This document shows positions 51,378 to 62,707 of a stretch of DNA of 64,000 nt, in pieces. Position numbers and translations under genes: made by a program. Origin of the DNA: Lachnospiraceae bacterium (lineage in GTDB: Bacteria; Bacillota; Clostridia; Lachnospirales; Lachnospiraceae). The DNA is taken from contig JAFZVZ010000044.1 in the NCBI GenBank assembly GCA_017617545.1, forward strand, positions 154,194-218,193. The letters run 5' to 3'. Position 1 is the stretch's first letter, and each line of letters begins with the position of its first letter. Below the pieces are notes generated by a model. It had not been told where the DNA came from. It ran no database searches and was given only the letters and a program-made list of their open reading frames with translations.

Positions 51378-52142
51378 ATGAGGTTGTCGGACCGGCTTCG
51401 GATGGTAGCCGGAATGGTGCCGTCCTGTGAGGCGGTTGCCGATGTCGGCTGCGATCACGCATACTTGAGCGTGTGGCTGCTGCGGGAAGGCAGGACGAAA
51501 TACGCATATGCCTGCGATGTGCGCAAGGGGCCGCTCGCGAAGGCGGAGGAGACGATCCGTTTCTTCCACATGCAGGAGCGCGCCGAGACGGTGTTGTGCG
51601 ACGGGCTCGCGGGACTTGCGCCCGGGGCGGCGCAGGTGATCGTGATGGCCGGCATGGGCGGCGAGCTGACGAACCGCATCCTCACGGAGGGGAGTGATCG
51701 CGCCGTCGCGGCGGAGACGCTGGTGCTTCAGCCGCAGTCCGACTGGGATCTTGTGAGGCGCCGCGTATACGCGCTCGGCTTTGTCATAACGGACGAGCAG
51801 TGTCTGTACGAGGACGGAAAATACTACCTGTGCATGAGGGCGGACCGCGGAGACGTCGCGAAGCGGAATGCCGCGGACATCGCTTGTTGTTGCGGTGATC
51901 CGGCCGACGCAGCGGGCGCGGACGAGCAGGAGTACACGGACGCGGAGTATCGCTACGGGCGGATCCTTCCGCGGAAGAAGGACATGACGTATCTCGCGTG
52001 GCTCACGGAGGAGTGCGCGAAGAAGACCGCCATGGTGGAACGGCTGACGGAGACCGACACCGAGGCAGCGGCAGCAAGACTTGCTTCCGCGACGGCCGAG
52101 CTTCGGGAACTCGTCGACGTGATGCACCGGTTCGGCGTGTAG
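51378..52142 (+). CDS. trmK: tRNA (adenine-22-N1)-methyltransferase TrmK
   Basis: 254 residues. Rossmann methyltransferase: VADVGCDHAYLSVWLL (SAM motif I), CDVRKGPLAKAEETI, and the family signature VIVMAGMGGELTNRIL, followed by LQPQSDWDLVRRRVY. A coiled segment near the C-terminus is normal. It sits after rpoD as in many Firmicutes. CGGAGG precedes the ATG. Confidence 0.94.
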   Translation: MRLSDRLRMVAGMVPSCEAVADVGCDHAYLSVWLLREGRTKYAYACDVRKGPLAKAEETIRFFHMQERAETVLCDGLAGLAPGAAQVIVMAGMGGELTNRILTEGSDRAVAAETLVLQPQSDWDLVRRRVYALGFVITDEQCLYEDGKYYLCMRADRGDVAKRNAADIACCCGDPADAAGADEQEYTDAEYRYGRILPRKKDMTYLAWLTEECAKKTAMVERLTETDTEAAAARLASATAELRELVDVMHRFGV

Positions 52143-52171
52143 TATATGAATACAGTGTGAGGAGAACAGGT

Positions 52172-53821
52172 ATGAAGATTACAGTGGGTAACGAGACGAG
52201 AGAGATTGAGGAGGGCATCTCCCTGTCGAAGATCGCGGATGCATTTACCGTAAACAATCGCGACCGTATCATTCTGGCGAAGGTTAACGGAAAGCTGCAG
52301 GAGATGTTCAAAAACTGCTACTGGGACAGCACCATCGAGTTTCTGGATATCACCGACAACGACGCGCGTCGCACCTATATCCGAGGTGTGTTGTTCGTCA
52401 TGCTCGCGGCGGTCAACGCCTGCTACGGGATTGAGGCTTGCAACGAGATCTCGGTGGAACACTCGCTCGGAACGGGCATCTACTGCAAGAAACTCGGTGA
52501 GCCCGTGACGCAGGAGTTCATCGATACGGTGAAGGCGAAGATGCACGAGTATATCGCGGCCAACCGCGCGATCGAGAAGAAGAGCATGAACAAGCCCAAC
52601 GCGGTACGGCTGTTCCGCGAGAACGGCATGGATGACAAGGTCCGTCTCCTGCGGTATCGCTGCGTGTCGAAGGTCAACGTCTACTGCATGAGCGGGTATA
52701 CCGATTATTTCTACGGGTATATGCCGGCGTCAACGGGCGTGCTGAAGCTGTGGGATATCGTTCCGTACGAGGACGGTATCATGGTGCTGATGCCGGACAA
52801 AGAGACCGGCACGACGGTTCCGCCGGCGAAGAGCTCCGACAAATTCTTTGAGACGCTTCAGAAGACCAACACCTGGGGAAGCGCAGTCGGCATCGAGCTT
52901 GTCGGCGACCTCAATGACTGTATCGCGAGCGGCGGTGCGGAAGACCTGATCCTTGTGCAGGAGTCGCTTTTAGAGAAGCGCGTTTCGGAGATTGCCGAGA
53001 TGATCCGTTCCTCGGGCGGAAAGAAGTTTGTCATGATCGCGGGACCGTCCTCGTCGGGCAAGACTTCATTTTCCCATCGATTGTCGATCCAGCTGCGCAC
53101 GCACGGGTTCAAGCCGCATCCGATCGGATTGGACAACTATTACCGCGACCGCGAGTTCTGCCCGCGCGATGAGTACGGAAACTATGATTTTGAGTGTCTC
53201 GAGGCGCTTGACATCGAACTGTTCAACAAGCAGATGACACAGCTGTTGAACGGTGAGAGAGTTGAGATGCCGGAGTTTAACTTCAAGACCGGAAAGCCAG
53301 AGTACAAGGGCAATTTCATGCAGCTCGGACCGGATGACATTCTCGTCATCGAGGGCATCCACGGACTGAATGACCGCCTGTCGTACTCTCTGCCGGCGGA
53401 GAGCAAATTCCGCATCTACATCAGCGCGCTTACGGAGATCAACATCGACCGTCACAACCGCATTCCGACGACGGATGTCCGTTTGATCCGCCGCATCGTG
53501 CGCGACGCGAGAGCAAGAGGAACGTCCGCGACGGAGACCATCGCAATGTGGTATTCGGTGCGCCGAGGCGAGGAGAAGAATATATTCCCGTACCAGGAAT
53601 CCGCGGACGTGATGTACAACTCGGCGGCAGTGTACGAACTTGCCGTTTTGAAGACATACATCGAGCCGCTTCTGTACGGCGTTCCGGAGGATTCACCGGA
53701 GTATCTGGAGGCCAACCGCCTTCTCAAGATGCTCTCGTATATCTTGGCTATGCCGTCGGAGAGCGTGCCGCACAACGCGATCCTCAGAGAGTTTATCGGA
53801 GGAAGCGTCTTCCGTGTGTAA
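52172..53821 (+). CDS. Uridine kinase-like nucleoside kinase with N-terminal TGS and ThrRS-like domains
   Basis: 549 residues from ATG 52172 (GAGGAGAACAGGT). Residues 1-60 form a TGS/ubiquitin-like domain, about 70-240 an alanyl/threonyl-synthetase-like second domain, and 285-end a P-loop kinase of the uridine kinase group with GPSSSGKTSFSHRL, IGLDNYYRDRE and VIEGIHGLN. Such fused kinases are frequent in Clostridia; the substrate is probably a nucleoside but is untested. Its 3' end is duplicated just downstream. Confidence 0.88.
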   Translation: MKITVGNETREIEEGISLSKIADAFTVNNRDRIILAKVNGKLQEMFKNCYWDSTIEFLDITDNDARRTYIRGVLFVMLAAVNACYGIEACNEISVEHSLGTGIYCKKLGEPVTQEFIDTVKAKMHEYIAANRAIEKKSMNKPNAVRLFRENGMDDKVRLLRYRCVSKVNVYCMSGYTDYFYGYMPASTGVLKLWDIVPYEDGIMVLMPDKETGTTVPPAKSSDKFFETLQKTNTWGSAVGIELVGDLNDCIASGGAEDLILVQESLLEKRVSEIAEMIRSSGGKKFVMIAGPSSSGKTSFSHRLSIQLRTHGFKPHPIGLDNYYRDREFCPRDEYGNYDFECLEALDIELFNKQMTQLLNGERVEMPEFNFKTGKPEYKGNFMQLGPDDILVIEGIHGLNDRLSYSLPAESKFRIYISALTEINIDRHNRIPTTDVRLIRRIVRDARARGTSATETIAMWYSVRRGEEKNIFPYQESADVMYNSAAVYELAVLKTYIEPLLYGVPEDSPEYLEANRLLKMLSYILAMPSESVPHNAILREFIGGSVFRV

Positions 53822-53882
53822 GGGGTTGCGCCGGAGGTTGATCGGAGGCAGTGTTTGCCACGTGTAAGGGGTTGCACAGGAA
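53791..53882 (+). repeat. 46-base imperfect tandem duplication of the kinase gene 3' end
   Basis: Copy 1 (from 53791) covers the last codons, stop and AGGGGTTGC; copy 2 (from 53837) repeats them, encoding a FIGGSVFRV-like end as LIGGSVCHV plus stop. The small hairpin GGAAG-CGT-CTTCC in copy 1 becomes GGCAG-TGT-TTGCC in copy 2, so paired bases changed together. Confidence 0.75.
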
Positions 53883-53918
53883 GTTTTATCAGGGTTGGAG
53901 AAGGTATCGGGGGTAACA

Positions 53919-54428
53919 ATGAAAAGGAGATATACGGCAGCCGTCATGATGGCGGGGCTTGTCATCCTGCTTGCTGGGATGACACGGGTATGCTATGCGG
54001 GATGGAGGTATGAGGGCAGTGGCACTCCGTCTACCAAACCGCTGTTTTACTTACTTGAGTGGTTCATTATCCTTATAAAGGCTTATGAAATACTCATTGT
54101 GGTGATGATCGTGATCTTCATCGCCGGTATCCTGCTCCGCATCTTCGGCGGAACGGACGGCCCGGAAGGAGCCGCGGCTAACAGGATGATCATCCTTTTC
54201 CTTGTGCTTGGCTTCCTGACGATCGGCGGGTTGATCGGCATCGTGTTCTACGGCATCGCGTTCTATCGCATTGCACTCTATCTGGGGCGCGGATACCGGA
54301 AAAACCGGCCGGCAGAGGGTTTGCTTGTGCCGCCGGACATGGAGAAATACTGGGAGGACAGTGCAACTGCATCCGTGGGGGATGAAGTATCCGGTGCTCC
54401 GGAGAAAAACGGGGAGGAAAATGAATAA
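53919..54428 (+). CDS. Small membrane protein of unknown function
   Basis: 169 residues from ATG 53919 (GGGGGT upstream; an upstream ATG has no site). A signal-like helix at 9-28, a short exposed part, two strong transmembrane helices (about 45-72 and 86-112) and an acidic cytosolic tail. No known family recognised. Overlaps the next gene by 8 bases, so the two are co-translated and may form a complex. Confidence 0.7.
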   Translation: MKRRYTAAVMMAGLVILLAGMTRVCYAGWRYEGSGTPSTKPLFYLLEWFIILIKAYEILIVVMIVIFIAGILLRIFGGTDGPEGAAANRMIILFLVLGFLTIGGLIGIVFYGIAFYRIALYLGRGYRKNRPAEGLLVPPDMEKYWEDSATASVGDEVSGAPEKNGEENE

Positions 54429-55314
54429 ACGAAGAACGGGAGTATGTTGTGCCGTACTCGTATTGTTTCTTGTGATGATGTCGGGGATCCTTCTGTCGGG
54501 CAATCGGGAAGCGAGGGCCGACATGGGACCGAAGCCGTCGATCGAAGTTACCGTAGTCAACGCGCCGGAGGATTATTACCTTGCGCTGCTCTGCGATGAA
54601 AAGTATGACTTGGACAGAAACCGGTTCAATATCTCTTCCCTGTTGGTGATAGATTTTATGTGCGAGTTCGAGCAGGACGGGTGGTATGTGTTTGGTGGGA
54701 TGACATATCCCATTGCTTACCCCTCAAACAAGAAAGGAATTTATCATTATACCTATGATGTGCCGGATCCGTTTCGGGTGCTTATCGTCGATATGGAGAA
54801 CAATGTCTATGTGAGCCCGGTCCTGGATCAGAAGGGCTTCAACGCACGATGCACCTATGATGTCGCCGCAGGAACCCTGACCGAGCAGCTGAGCCTGGAT
54901 GCCGCGGCGGAAGAGGATTCACCCACGGTGATCATAAGCTGGAAATATGTTTTGTTTTGCCTTATCATGACGCTTTTGATCGAACTGGTCATCTATGTCT
55001 TCTTCAGGTTTCCGTTCACAAAGAGAAACATGCTTTGTTTCGTTGCGATCAACACGATAACGAACCTGTCCTACTCGTACTACACGGTCAATTCCGTGAG
55101 CAGCTGGAATTTCGTTCTCCGGTGTATCGTGTTTGAGATCGGGATCGCGGTCGTTGAGGCTGTATTTTACGCGTTTATGCTCCGCGATGCCAAGGGCCGG
55201 CGTTGCGCGGAGAAAAGCTTCGGCTACGGTGTTGCCGCGAACTTTGTCAGCGCGGCGGCAGGGGTTATCGGCATGATGATCTATGCCTTTGTCAAGCGCA
55301 TGTTTATCCTGTAG
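54421..55314 (+). CDS. Membrane protein of unknown function, signal peptide plus C-terminal helices
   Basis: 297 residues. Signal peptide or anchor at residues 5-30 (ending SGNREARAD), an exposed beta-rich domain to about 175, then four helices. The external part has VVNAPEDYYLALL, similar in pattern to surface domains of other Clostridia membrane proteins. Same overall layout as the 24149-25321 gene. Starts at ATG 54421 directly after GGGGAGGAAA. Confidence 0.7.
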   Translation: MNKRRTGVCCAVLVLFLVMMSGILLSGNREARADMGPKPSIEVTVVNAPEDYYLALLCDEKYDLDRNRFNISSLLVIDFMCEFEQDGWYVFGGMTYPIAYPSNKKGIYHYTYDVPDPFRVLIVDMENNVYVSPVLDQKGFNARCTYDVAAGTLTEQLSLDAAAEEDSPTVIISWKYVLFCLIMTLLIELVIYVFFRFPFTKRNMLCFVAINTITNLSYSYYTVNSVSSWNFVLRCIVFEIGIAVVEAVFYAFMLRDAKGRRCAEKSFGYGVAANFVSAAAGVIGMMIYAFVKRMFIL

Positions 55315-55356
55315 TTATCCTGTAGCGGGAGCGACGGCTGTCGCGGGATGAAATAC

Positions 55357-55385
55357 TTGCCTCGTTTCGGAAAATGTGGTACAAT
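55357..55385 (+). promoter_or_regulatory. Promoter of rnpB
   Basis: TTGCCT (55357-55362), 17-base spacer, TACAAT (55380-55385), 7 bases before the RNA. The spacer contains CGGAAAATG (55368-55376). Confidence 0.8.
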
Positions 55386-55392
55386 CCTCAAT

Positions 55393-55740
55393 CGGCAGCA
55401 CGGGTGATCGCGCTTAACGGCGAGGAAAGTCCGGGCTATACAGGGCAGGGTGCCGGATAACGTCCGGTGGAGGTAACTCTAAGGAAAGTGCAACAGAAAA
55501 TAAACCGCCTCTTCGGAGGTAAGGGTGGAATGGCAGTGTAAGAGACTACCGCCTTCACGGTAACGCGAAGGGCTGTGTAAACCCCACTCATAGCAAGACC
55601 ATGCAGAGAGCGATACGGCGGCCCGTCGTGCTCTCGGGTAGGTTGCGCTCCGCGGTCGAAAGGCTTCGGAGGAGCTGCGCGGTGACGCGCAGTCAAGATA
55701 GATGATCACCTAAGACAGAACCCGGCTTATAGTGCTGCCG
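55393..55740 (+). ncRNA. rnpB: RNase P RNA
   Basis: About 348 bases. Conserved pieces in order: CGGCAGCAC (P1 left), GAGGAAAGTCCGGGC (CR I), AGGGTGCCGGATAACGTCCG, GAAAGTGCAACAGAAA (P11-P12 core), and ACAGAACCCGGCTTAT (CR V), closing with GTGCTGCCG (P1 right), which pairs with the start. It is the ribozyme that removes tRNA 5' leaders. Confidence 0.97.
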
Positions 55741-55755
55741 ATGTAAGAAAATTCG

Positions 55756-55790
55756 AATGCGCACCTCGTGAACAACGCGAGGTGCGCATT
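55756..55790 (+). terminator. Terminator of rnpB
   Basis: AATGCGCACCTCG (55756-55768) pairs perfectly with CGAGGTGCGCATT (55778-55790), followed by TTGTCGTTT. Confidence 0.8.
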
Positions 55791-55931
55791 TTGTCGTTTA
55801 ATAACTGCGAAAAAATAAAATAATCAGACAAAAACGGTATAAATCTCTTGATTTACTAACAATAACAAAATACAATGGATAAGACATGCAACGTTAGAAA
55901 TCGCCGACGTTGCGTTGTTTCCGTAGGATAA

Positions 55932-56105
55932 TACGGTATCGGTAACAGGAATCCGGGAGGTGATACCGGAGCCCAGGGCGAGAAGGGCGCAGACGGAAAG
56001 GACAGTCCGCTGGGGCTGCTGATCGCATCCATTGCACTGGCATCTGCCGGAGCGATTTCGTTTGGCGCATCGTGCGTCATCCTAGCCAAGGCGAAAAAGC
56101 AATGA
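55932..56105 (+). pseudogene. Remnant of a collagen-like (GXY) surface protein gene
   Basis: The frame between a TAA (55929-55931) and TGA (56103-56105) has no start codon. It reads as GDTGAQGEKGADGKDS, i.e. Gly-X-Y triplets, then a transmembrane segment LGLLIASIALASAG and a KAKKQ end. This is the usual C-terminal end of Clostridia collagen-like surface proteins; the rest of the gene is missing. The terminator behind it is intact. Confidence 0.75.
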
Positions 56106-56125
56106 GGTAATAGCTTACAGGCGGG

Positions 56126-56150
56126 AGCGGGAGAAATCCCCTCCCGCTTT
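56126..56150 (+). terminator. Terminator behind the collagen-like remnant
   Basis: GCGGGAG and CTCCCGC (56127-56147) around AAATCCC, followed by TTT. Confidence 0.65.
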
Positions 56151-56208
56151 GCTGTGCCTTCCGGTTGAAAAGATTTGCTTTACTGCGGAAAAGTTTACCC
56201 GTATTTTC

Positions 56209-56237
56209 TTGCTATTTGTGACGGTTTAGGGTATGAT
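56209..56237 (+). promoter_or_regulatory. Promoter of the ATP synthase operon
   Basis: TTGCTA (56209-56214), 17-base spacer, TATGAT (56232-56237), about 90 bases before atpB. Confidence 0.65.
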
Positions 56238-56330
56238 GTAATTTGATATTACCGTTCGGCGGAAAGAGCATTTTCCGAACGATGATACGCCGTATTACGA
56301 GACTGCAAAGGGGGTAAATGACAGGATACC

Positions 56331-57008
56331 ATGACTGAAGAATTAATGGAAAAACTGGAAGTGAAGACCGTCTTCACCATCCCTTTGTTCGGTGGGATCC
56401 CCGTGAAGGAGTCAATCGTTGTTACGTGGATCATCATGGCGGTGTTCATCATCCTTGCCATCGTGATGACACGGGGGCTTCGCACGAGAAACATTACCAA
56501 GCGGCAGGCGTTCCTGGAGTGGGTTGTCCTGAAGCTTGACGGTATCGTCGGCGGCATGCTCGGCGGCAAAGCCAAGGTGTTCGGCGAGTACCTGATCACG
56601 GTGCTGCTCTACATCGGCCTGGCGAACATCGTCGGTATCTTCGGTTTCAAGTCTCCCACGAAGGATATGAACGTGACGATCTCGCTCGCGTTGATGAGTA
56701 TCGTGCTCGTGGAGGCGGCGGGGATCATTTTCCTAGGGATCAAGAGACATCTGCACAAGTTCATAGAGCCGACGCCGGTGATCCTCCCGATCAATATCAT
56801 GGAGGTCGTCACGAAGCCGCTGTCGCTGTGCATGCGACTGTTCGGTAACGTGATCGGTGCGTTCGTCATCATGGCCTTGATCGAAATCTGCGTGCCGATC
56901 GGTATTCCGATGGTGCTCAGCGTCTATTTTGACTTCTTCGACGGACTGCTGCAGGCATACGTCTTCGTATTCCTGACAGGTCTGTATCTGACCGAGGCGG
57001 TGGAGTGA
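56331..57008 (+). CDS. atpB: ATP synthase Fo subunit a
   Basis: 225 residues. Five to six transmembrane helices; the essential Arg is in KPLSLCMRLFGNVIGA, and the last helix has LLQAYVFVFLTGLYLTEAVE (split: AYVFVFLTGLYLTEA), both diagnostic. It forms the proton half-channels next to the c ring. First gene of the atp operon, order a-c-b-(delta-alpha)-gamma-beta-epsilon. No atpI precedes it. Confidence 0.95.
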   Translation: MTEELMEKLEVKTVFTIPLFGGIPVKESIVVTWIIMAVFIILAIVMTRGLRTRNITKRQAFLEWVVLKLDGIVGGMLGGKAKVFGEYLITVLLYIGLANIVGIFGFKSPTKDMNVTISLALMSIVLVEAAGIIFLGIKRHLHKFIEPTPVILPINIMEVVTKPLSLCMRLFGNVIGAFVIMALIEICVPIGIPMVLSVYFDFFDGLLQAYVFVFLTGLYLTEAVE

Positions 57009-57134
57009 CCGCAGGAGATTTTTCATCGGAAAATGAGGCTCCGCAATAAGGAGCGAACAGGCTAGGCCCGCGTACGTTAATTGGGCGCGCAAGCGTCATC
57101 CATATATCAGAACAAGAGAAATGAGGGAACAGTT

Positions 57135-57362
57135 ATGAACACGACATTGATTGCAATCGGAGCAGGAATCGCAGTTCTTGCAGCTATCGGTGCAGGTATC
57201 GGTATCGGTATCGCTACCGGCAAGGCGATGGATGCCATCTCGCGTCAGCCCGAGGCGGAGAGCAAGATCAGTAAGAACCTGATCCTCGGTTGCGCGCTTG
57301 CAGAGGCAACGGCTATCTACGGCTTCGTTATCGCGCTGCTGATCATAATCATGTTGAAGTAA
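57135..57362 (+). CDS. atpE: ATP synthase Fo subunit c
   Basis: 75 residues, two helices joined by the RQPEAE loop. The ion-binding Glu is in [10 protein letters not shown]. Na+-type c subunits have Gln in helix 1 and Ser directly after the Glu; here the Gln position is hydrophobic and Ala follows the Glu, so H+ coupling is expected. Confidence 0.95.
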   Translation: MNTTLIAIGAGIAVLAAIGAGIGIGIATGKAMDAISRQPEAESKISKNLILGCALAEATAIYGFVIALLIIIMLK

Positions 57363-57488
57363 CCGGAGTCGAGCAGTGTTTGGCCAGATGAGGCGCAAAC
57401 AAGATGATCCGGTCACTTCGTCTGCATTCCGGGGAAGCTATCTACCCGGCAATGCTTTATTTTCCTGTGATTACTAAGGGGTTACATT

Positions 57489-57965
57489 ATGCTGGAGATT
57501 GATTTCTGGAGTATTCTGTTCACCGTCATCAATCTGCTGATCCTTTTCGTTGCGATGAAGATTTTCCTCTTCAAGCCGGTGCGCAATATCATTGCGAAGC
57601 GGCAGGAGGAGGCGGATGCCGCAGCAAAAGAGGCAGACGCACGGGCTGAGGAGGCGGAACGCCGCAAGGCGGACTACGACAGGGCCATTGCGAAAACCGA
57701 GGCAGAGCGTGAGAAGATTTTGAAGGAAGCCAGAGAGCAGGCGGACGAGGAGTATCAGAAGATGCTCTCGGAGGCGCGCTCGGAGGCGGCGATCATCAAG
57801 AAGGAAGCCAGCACGGAGGGCGAGAAGCGCAAGCAGCGCATCATTTCCGAGGCCGGCAAGGAGATCGGTGACATGATCGCTTCCGCTACGACCAAAATCC
57901 TCGGCAATGTCGATGAATCCGAGCTTTACGATGCGTTCCTGAACACGATGGAGGACGAGAAATGA
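57489..57965 (+). CDS. atpF: ATP synthase Fo subunit b
   Basis: 158 residues: one N-terminal helix (about 8-27), then a long Ala/Glu/Lys-rich coiled coil forming the peripheral stalk. KAKGGGG-type landmarks are absent but the FKPVRNIIAKRQEEADA start of the stalk is typical. The last four bases overlap the next gene (ATGA). It must bind the delta domain that is fused to alpha here. Confidence 0.93.
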   Translation: MLEIDFWSILFTVINLLILFVAMKIFLFKPVRNIIAKRQEEADAAAKEADARAEEAERRKADYDRAIAKTEAEREKILKEAREQADEEYQKMLSEARSEAAIIKKEASTEGEKRKQRIISEAGKEIGDMIASATTKILGNVDESELYDAFLNTMEDEK

Positions 57966-59699
57966 AGCATGCAACTCTGTATTGCGTGACGCCTCCGTCG
58001 GAGGCTCAGCTTGCGCGCATGAAAGCCTTCCTCGCACGTGAAGAAGGCGATCCCGAGATTGAGATCAAGGTTGAGGTCGAGTTGTCTCTTGTGAGCGGTT
58101 TCATCCTGCGCACAGAGAGCAAGATTTACGACTGGAGTATGTACGGCCGCGTGGAACAACTGCGCGGCGCGCTTGGCGTTGTGCACGGAAGACGCCCGAA
58201 GAAGACAGTTGCCAACCTGAAGAAGTGCATCGAGGAGTTCAAGCTTGCCGCGGGCGAGAAGGAGTACGGAACCGTATCCTTCGTCGGTGACGGCATCGCT
58301 GTGGTGACCGGACTGGATCACGCCTGCTACGGGGAGATCGTGACATTTTCCTGCGGTGTCAAGGGCATGGTTATGGATATCCGCCGCGATGAGATCGGCG
58401 TTATCCTGTTCGGACGCGACACGGAGATCTTTGAGGGCAGCCAGGTGACGAGAACGTGCCGCATGGCAGGAATGCCTGTGGGCGACGGCTTCATCGGCCG
58501 TATCGTAGATGCGCTCGGCAATCCTGTTGACGGTCAGGGAGAGGTTATCTCTTCGGACTTCCGACCGCTGGAAAACCCCGCGCCGGGCATCATGGATCGC
58601 CAGCCGGTCACGACCTCGTTGGAGACGGGCATTCTCGCGATCGATTCGATGTTCCCGATCGGTCGCGGACAGCGCGAGTTGATCATCGGTGACCGCCAGA
58701 CAGGCAAGACAAGTATCGCGCTCGACACGATCCTCAATCAGAAGGGGAAAAATGTCGTGTGCATCTACGTGGCGATCGGTCAGAAGGCTTCAACCATCGC
58801 GAAAATGGTGACCACACTGCGTGAGGCAGGCGCCATGGAGTACACCGTAGTGGTGAGCTCCACCGCGTCGGAACCCGCGCCGTTACAGTATATTGCGCCG
58901 TACTCGGGCACAGCGCTTGCGGAGTACTTCATGTACAGCGGGCGTGACGTGCTGATCGTGTACGACGATCTTTCCAAGCACGCGGTCGCGTACCGCGCGA
59001 TCTCGCTTCTGCTGGAGCGTTCCCCGGGACGTGAGGCGTATCCGGGCGACGTGTTCTACCTGCATTCCAGACTGCTGGAGCGCGCGAGCCGTCTAAGCGA
59101 CGAGCTCGGCGGAGGTTCGATCACCGCGCTGCCGATCATCGAGACGCAGAACGGCGATGTGTCCGCGTATATCCCGACCAACGTGATCTCGATCACGGAC
59201 GGTCAGATCTATCTCGAGAGCGAGCTGTTCTTCGAGGGACAGCGGCCGGCCGTCAACGTCGGTCTCTCGGTTTCCCGAGTCGGCGGTGCCGCGCAGGCGT
59301 CCGTCATGAAGCAGGCTTCCGGTACGGTCCGTATCGATCTGGCGCAGTACCGCGAGATGGAGGTGTTCACGCAGTTCTCCTCGGAGCTTGATGACAGCAC
59401 GAAGCGTCAGCTAGCGCACGGACGCGCACTGATGGAGCTTCTCAAGCAGCCGCTCGGACATTCGCTGTCCATGCCGGAACAGGTCGTTCTGCTGCAGGCG
59501 GCGAACCGCAGACTGTTCGAGAACCTGAGCGTGAAGGAGCTTTCCGCGGAGAAGTACGAGTTCCTGAAGTTTATGAAGATGAATTTCCCCGATCTTTTCA
59601 CGGAGATCGGCAACGGCGATAAGCTGCGCAAGTCGCAGCTGGAGCGATTGGACGAAGCCGGCGCAAAATGGCTTGCGCAGCGGGGACAGGAGAGCGGAG

Positions 59700-59716
<17 letters not shown>
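57962..59716 (+). CDS. atpA: Fusion of ATP synthase delta C-terminal domain with subunit alpha
   Basis: 584 residues against about 505 for ordinary alpha. Residues 1-71 match the C-terminal domain of subunit delta: a PPSEAQLARMKAFL helix, then LSLVSGFILRTESKIYDWSM and GRVEQLRGAL, the pattern of delta segments such as vdpsliGGfvir and D-S-vrgrl. From about residue 80 alpha follows: YGTVSFVGDGIAVV at 102-115, Walker A GDRQTGKT, and SVSRVGGAAQ. There is no separate atpH: this is the gene in delta's usual place between b and alpha. The delta N-terminal domain, which normally docks delta to alpha, is absent and made unnecessary by the covalent link. Confidence 0.93.
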
Positions 59717-62044
<2,328 letters not shown>

Positions 62045-62078
62045 CAGTTATGGAACCAACACTTTTGAAGGAAACAGC

Positions 62079-62504
62079 ATGAACACATTTCATCTGAAAA
62101 TCATCACCTGCGACCGGATCTTCTACGACGGCGAGTGCGAATCCATCATTTTCCCGGGATTCGACGGCCTGATGGAGATCCAGGCGAACCATGCTCCGAT
62201 GGCGACAACCGTGGCCGTCGGTGAAGTGCGCTTCCGCGACGCGGACGGCAGCACGCAGGCGGTGATCGTTTCGGACGGAATGATCAAGACGGCGGACAAT
62301 GAAGTGACATTGCTCGCATTTTCCGCTGAGAGACCGGATGAGATCGATGCGCACCGCGCGCAGGTGGCACTGGACATGGCGCGTGAGGAGATGCAGAGAA
62401 AACAGAGCATGGTGGAGTACAACATCTCCAACGCCGCGATGGCGCGCGCGATGGCTCGGCTGAGCGGCGCGAAGAGGATCCATCCGGATGATTTTAACAC
62501 GTGA
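62079..62504 (+). CDS. atpC: ATP synthase F1 subunit epsilon
   Basis: 141 residues. N-terminal beta sandwich (FHLKIITCDRIFYDGE, FPGFDGLMEIQANHAPM) and a C-terminal helical hairpin ending in a RAMARLSGAKR segment. It links the gamma rotor to the c ring and can inhibit hydrolysis. Last gene of the operon; no terminator was found after it. Confidence 0.95.
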   Translation: MNTFHLKIITCDRIFYDGECESIIFPGFDGLMEIQANHAPMATTVAVGEVRFRDADGSTQAVIVSDGMIKTADNEVTLLAFSAERPDEIDAHRAQVALDMAREEMQRKQSMVEYNISNAAMARAMARLSGAKRIHPDDFNT

Positions 62505-62506
62505 GA

Positions 62507-62707
62507 TTACTCAACACAGAGCAACAGATATTTGTAGTATTTGTGATCGGTCCCGACCTCGTAGAGGTTGATGAGACTGATGGAGAACAGATCGGAGCAG
62601 GCCTTGAGCCTGTTCCTTTTTGTATAGTGGAGAATGCGGCGGTAGGTGCGGTCGATGTCGGGCTCGTTGTGGTCGTGCGAGCACAGCACGGCGCGGTGAT
62701 CTGCACC
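62507..62707 (-). pseudogene. C-terminal fragment of a regulator-like protein (GyrI-like effector-binding end)
   Basis: On the - strand an open frame of about 65 codons ends at TAA 62507-62509: HDHNEPDIDRTYRRIL, then KACSDLFSISLINLYEVG and a final YYKYLLLCVE. The TYRRILHY..SLINLY rhythm resembles the C-terminus of GyrI-like effector-binding domains of AraC/MerR regulators. Its upstream part would lie to the right but is replaced by the acyl-CoA synthetase fragment. Identification is tentative. Confidence 0.45.

Larger units (their letters stand above)
55741..56330. other. Intergenic region rnpB to atpB
   Basis: 590 bases holding the rnpB terminator, about 140 bases of AT-rich DNA without features, the collagen-like gene remnant (55932-56105), its terminator and the atp promoter. 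Confidence 0.7.

Noticed and set aside
55932-56105. Complete small collagen-like gene
   Set aside because: No start codon in the frame and a stop codon just upstream; better read as a remnant.
57135-57362. Na+-coupled ATP synthase
   Set aside because: The c subunit lacks the Gln in helix 1 and the Ser after the Glu that define the Na+ site.
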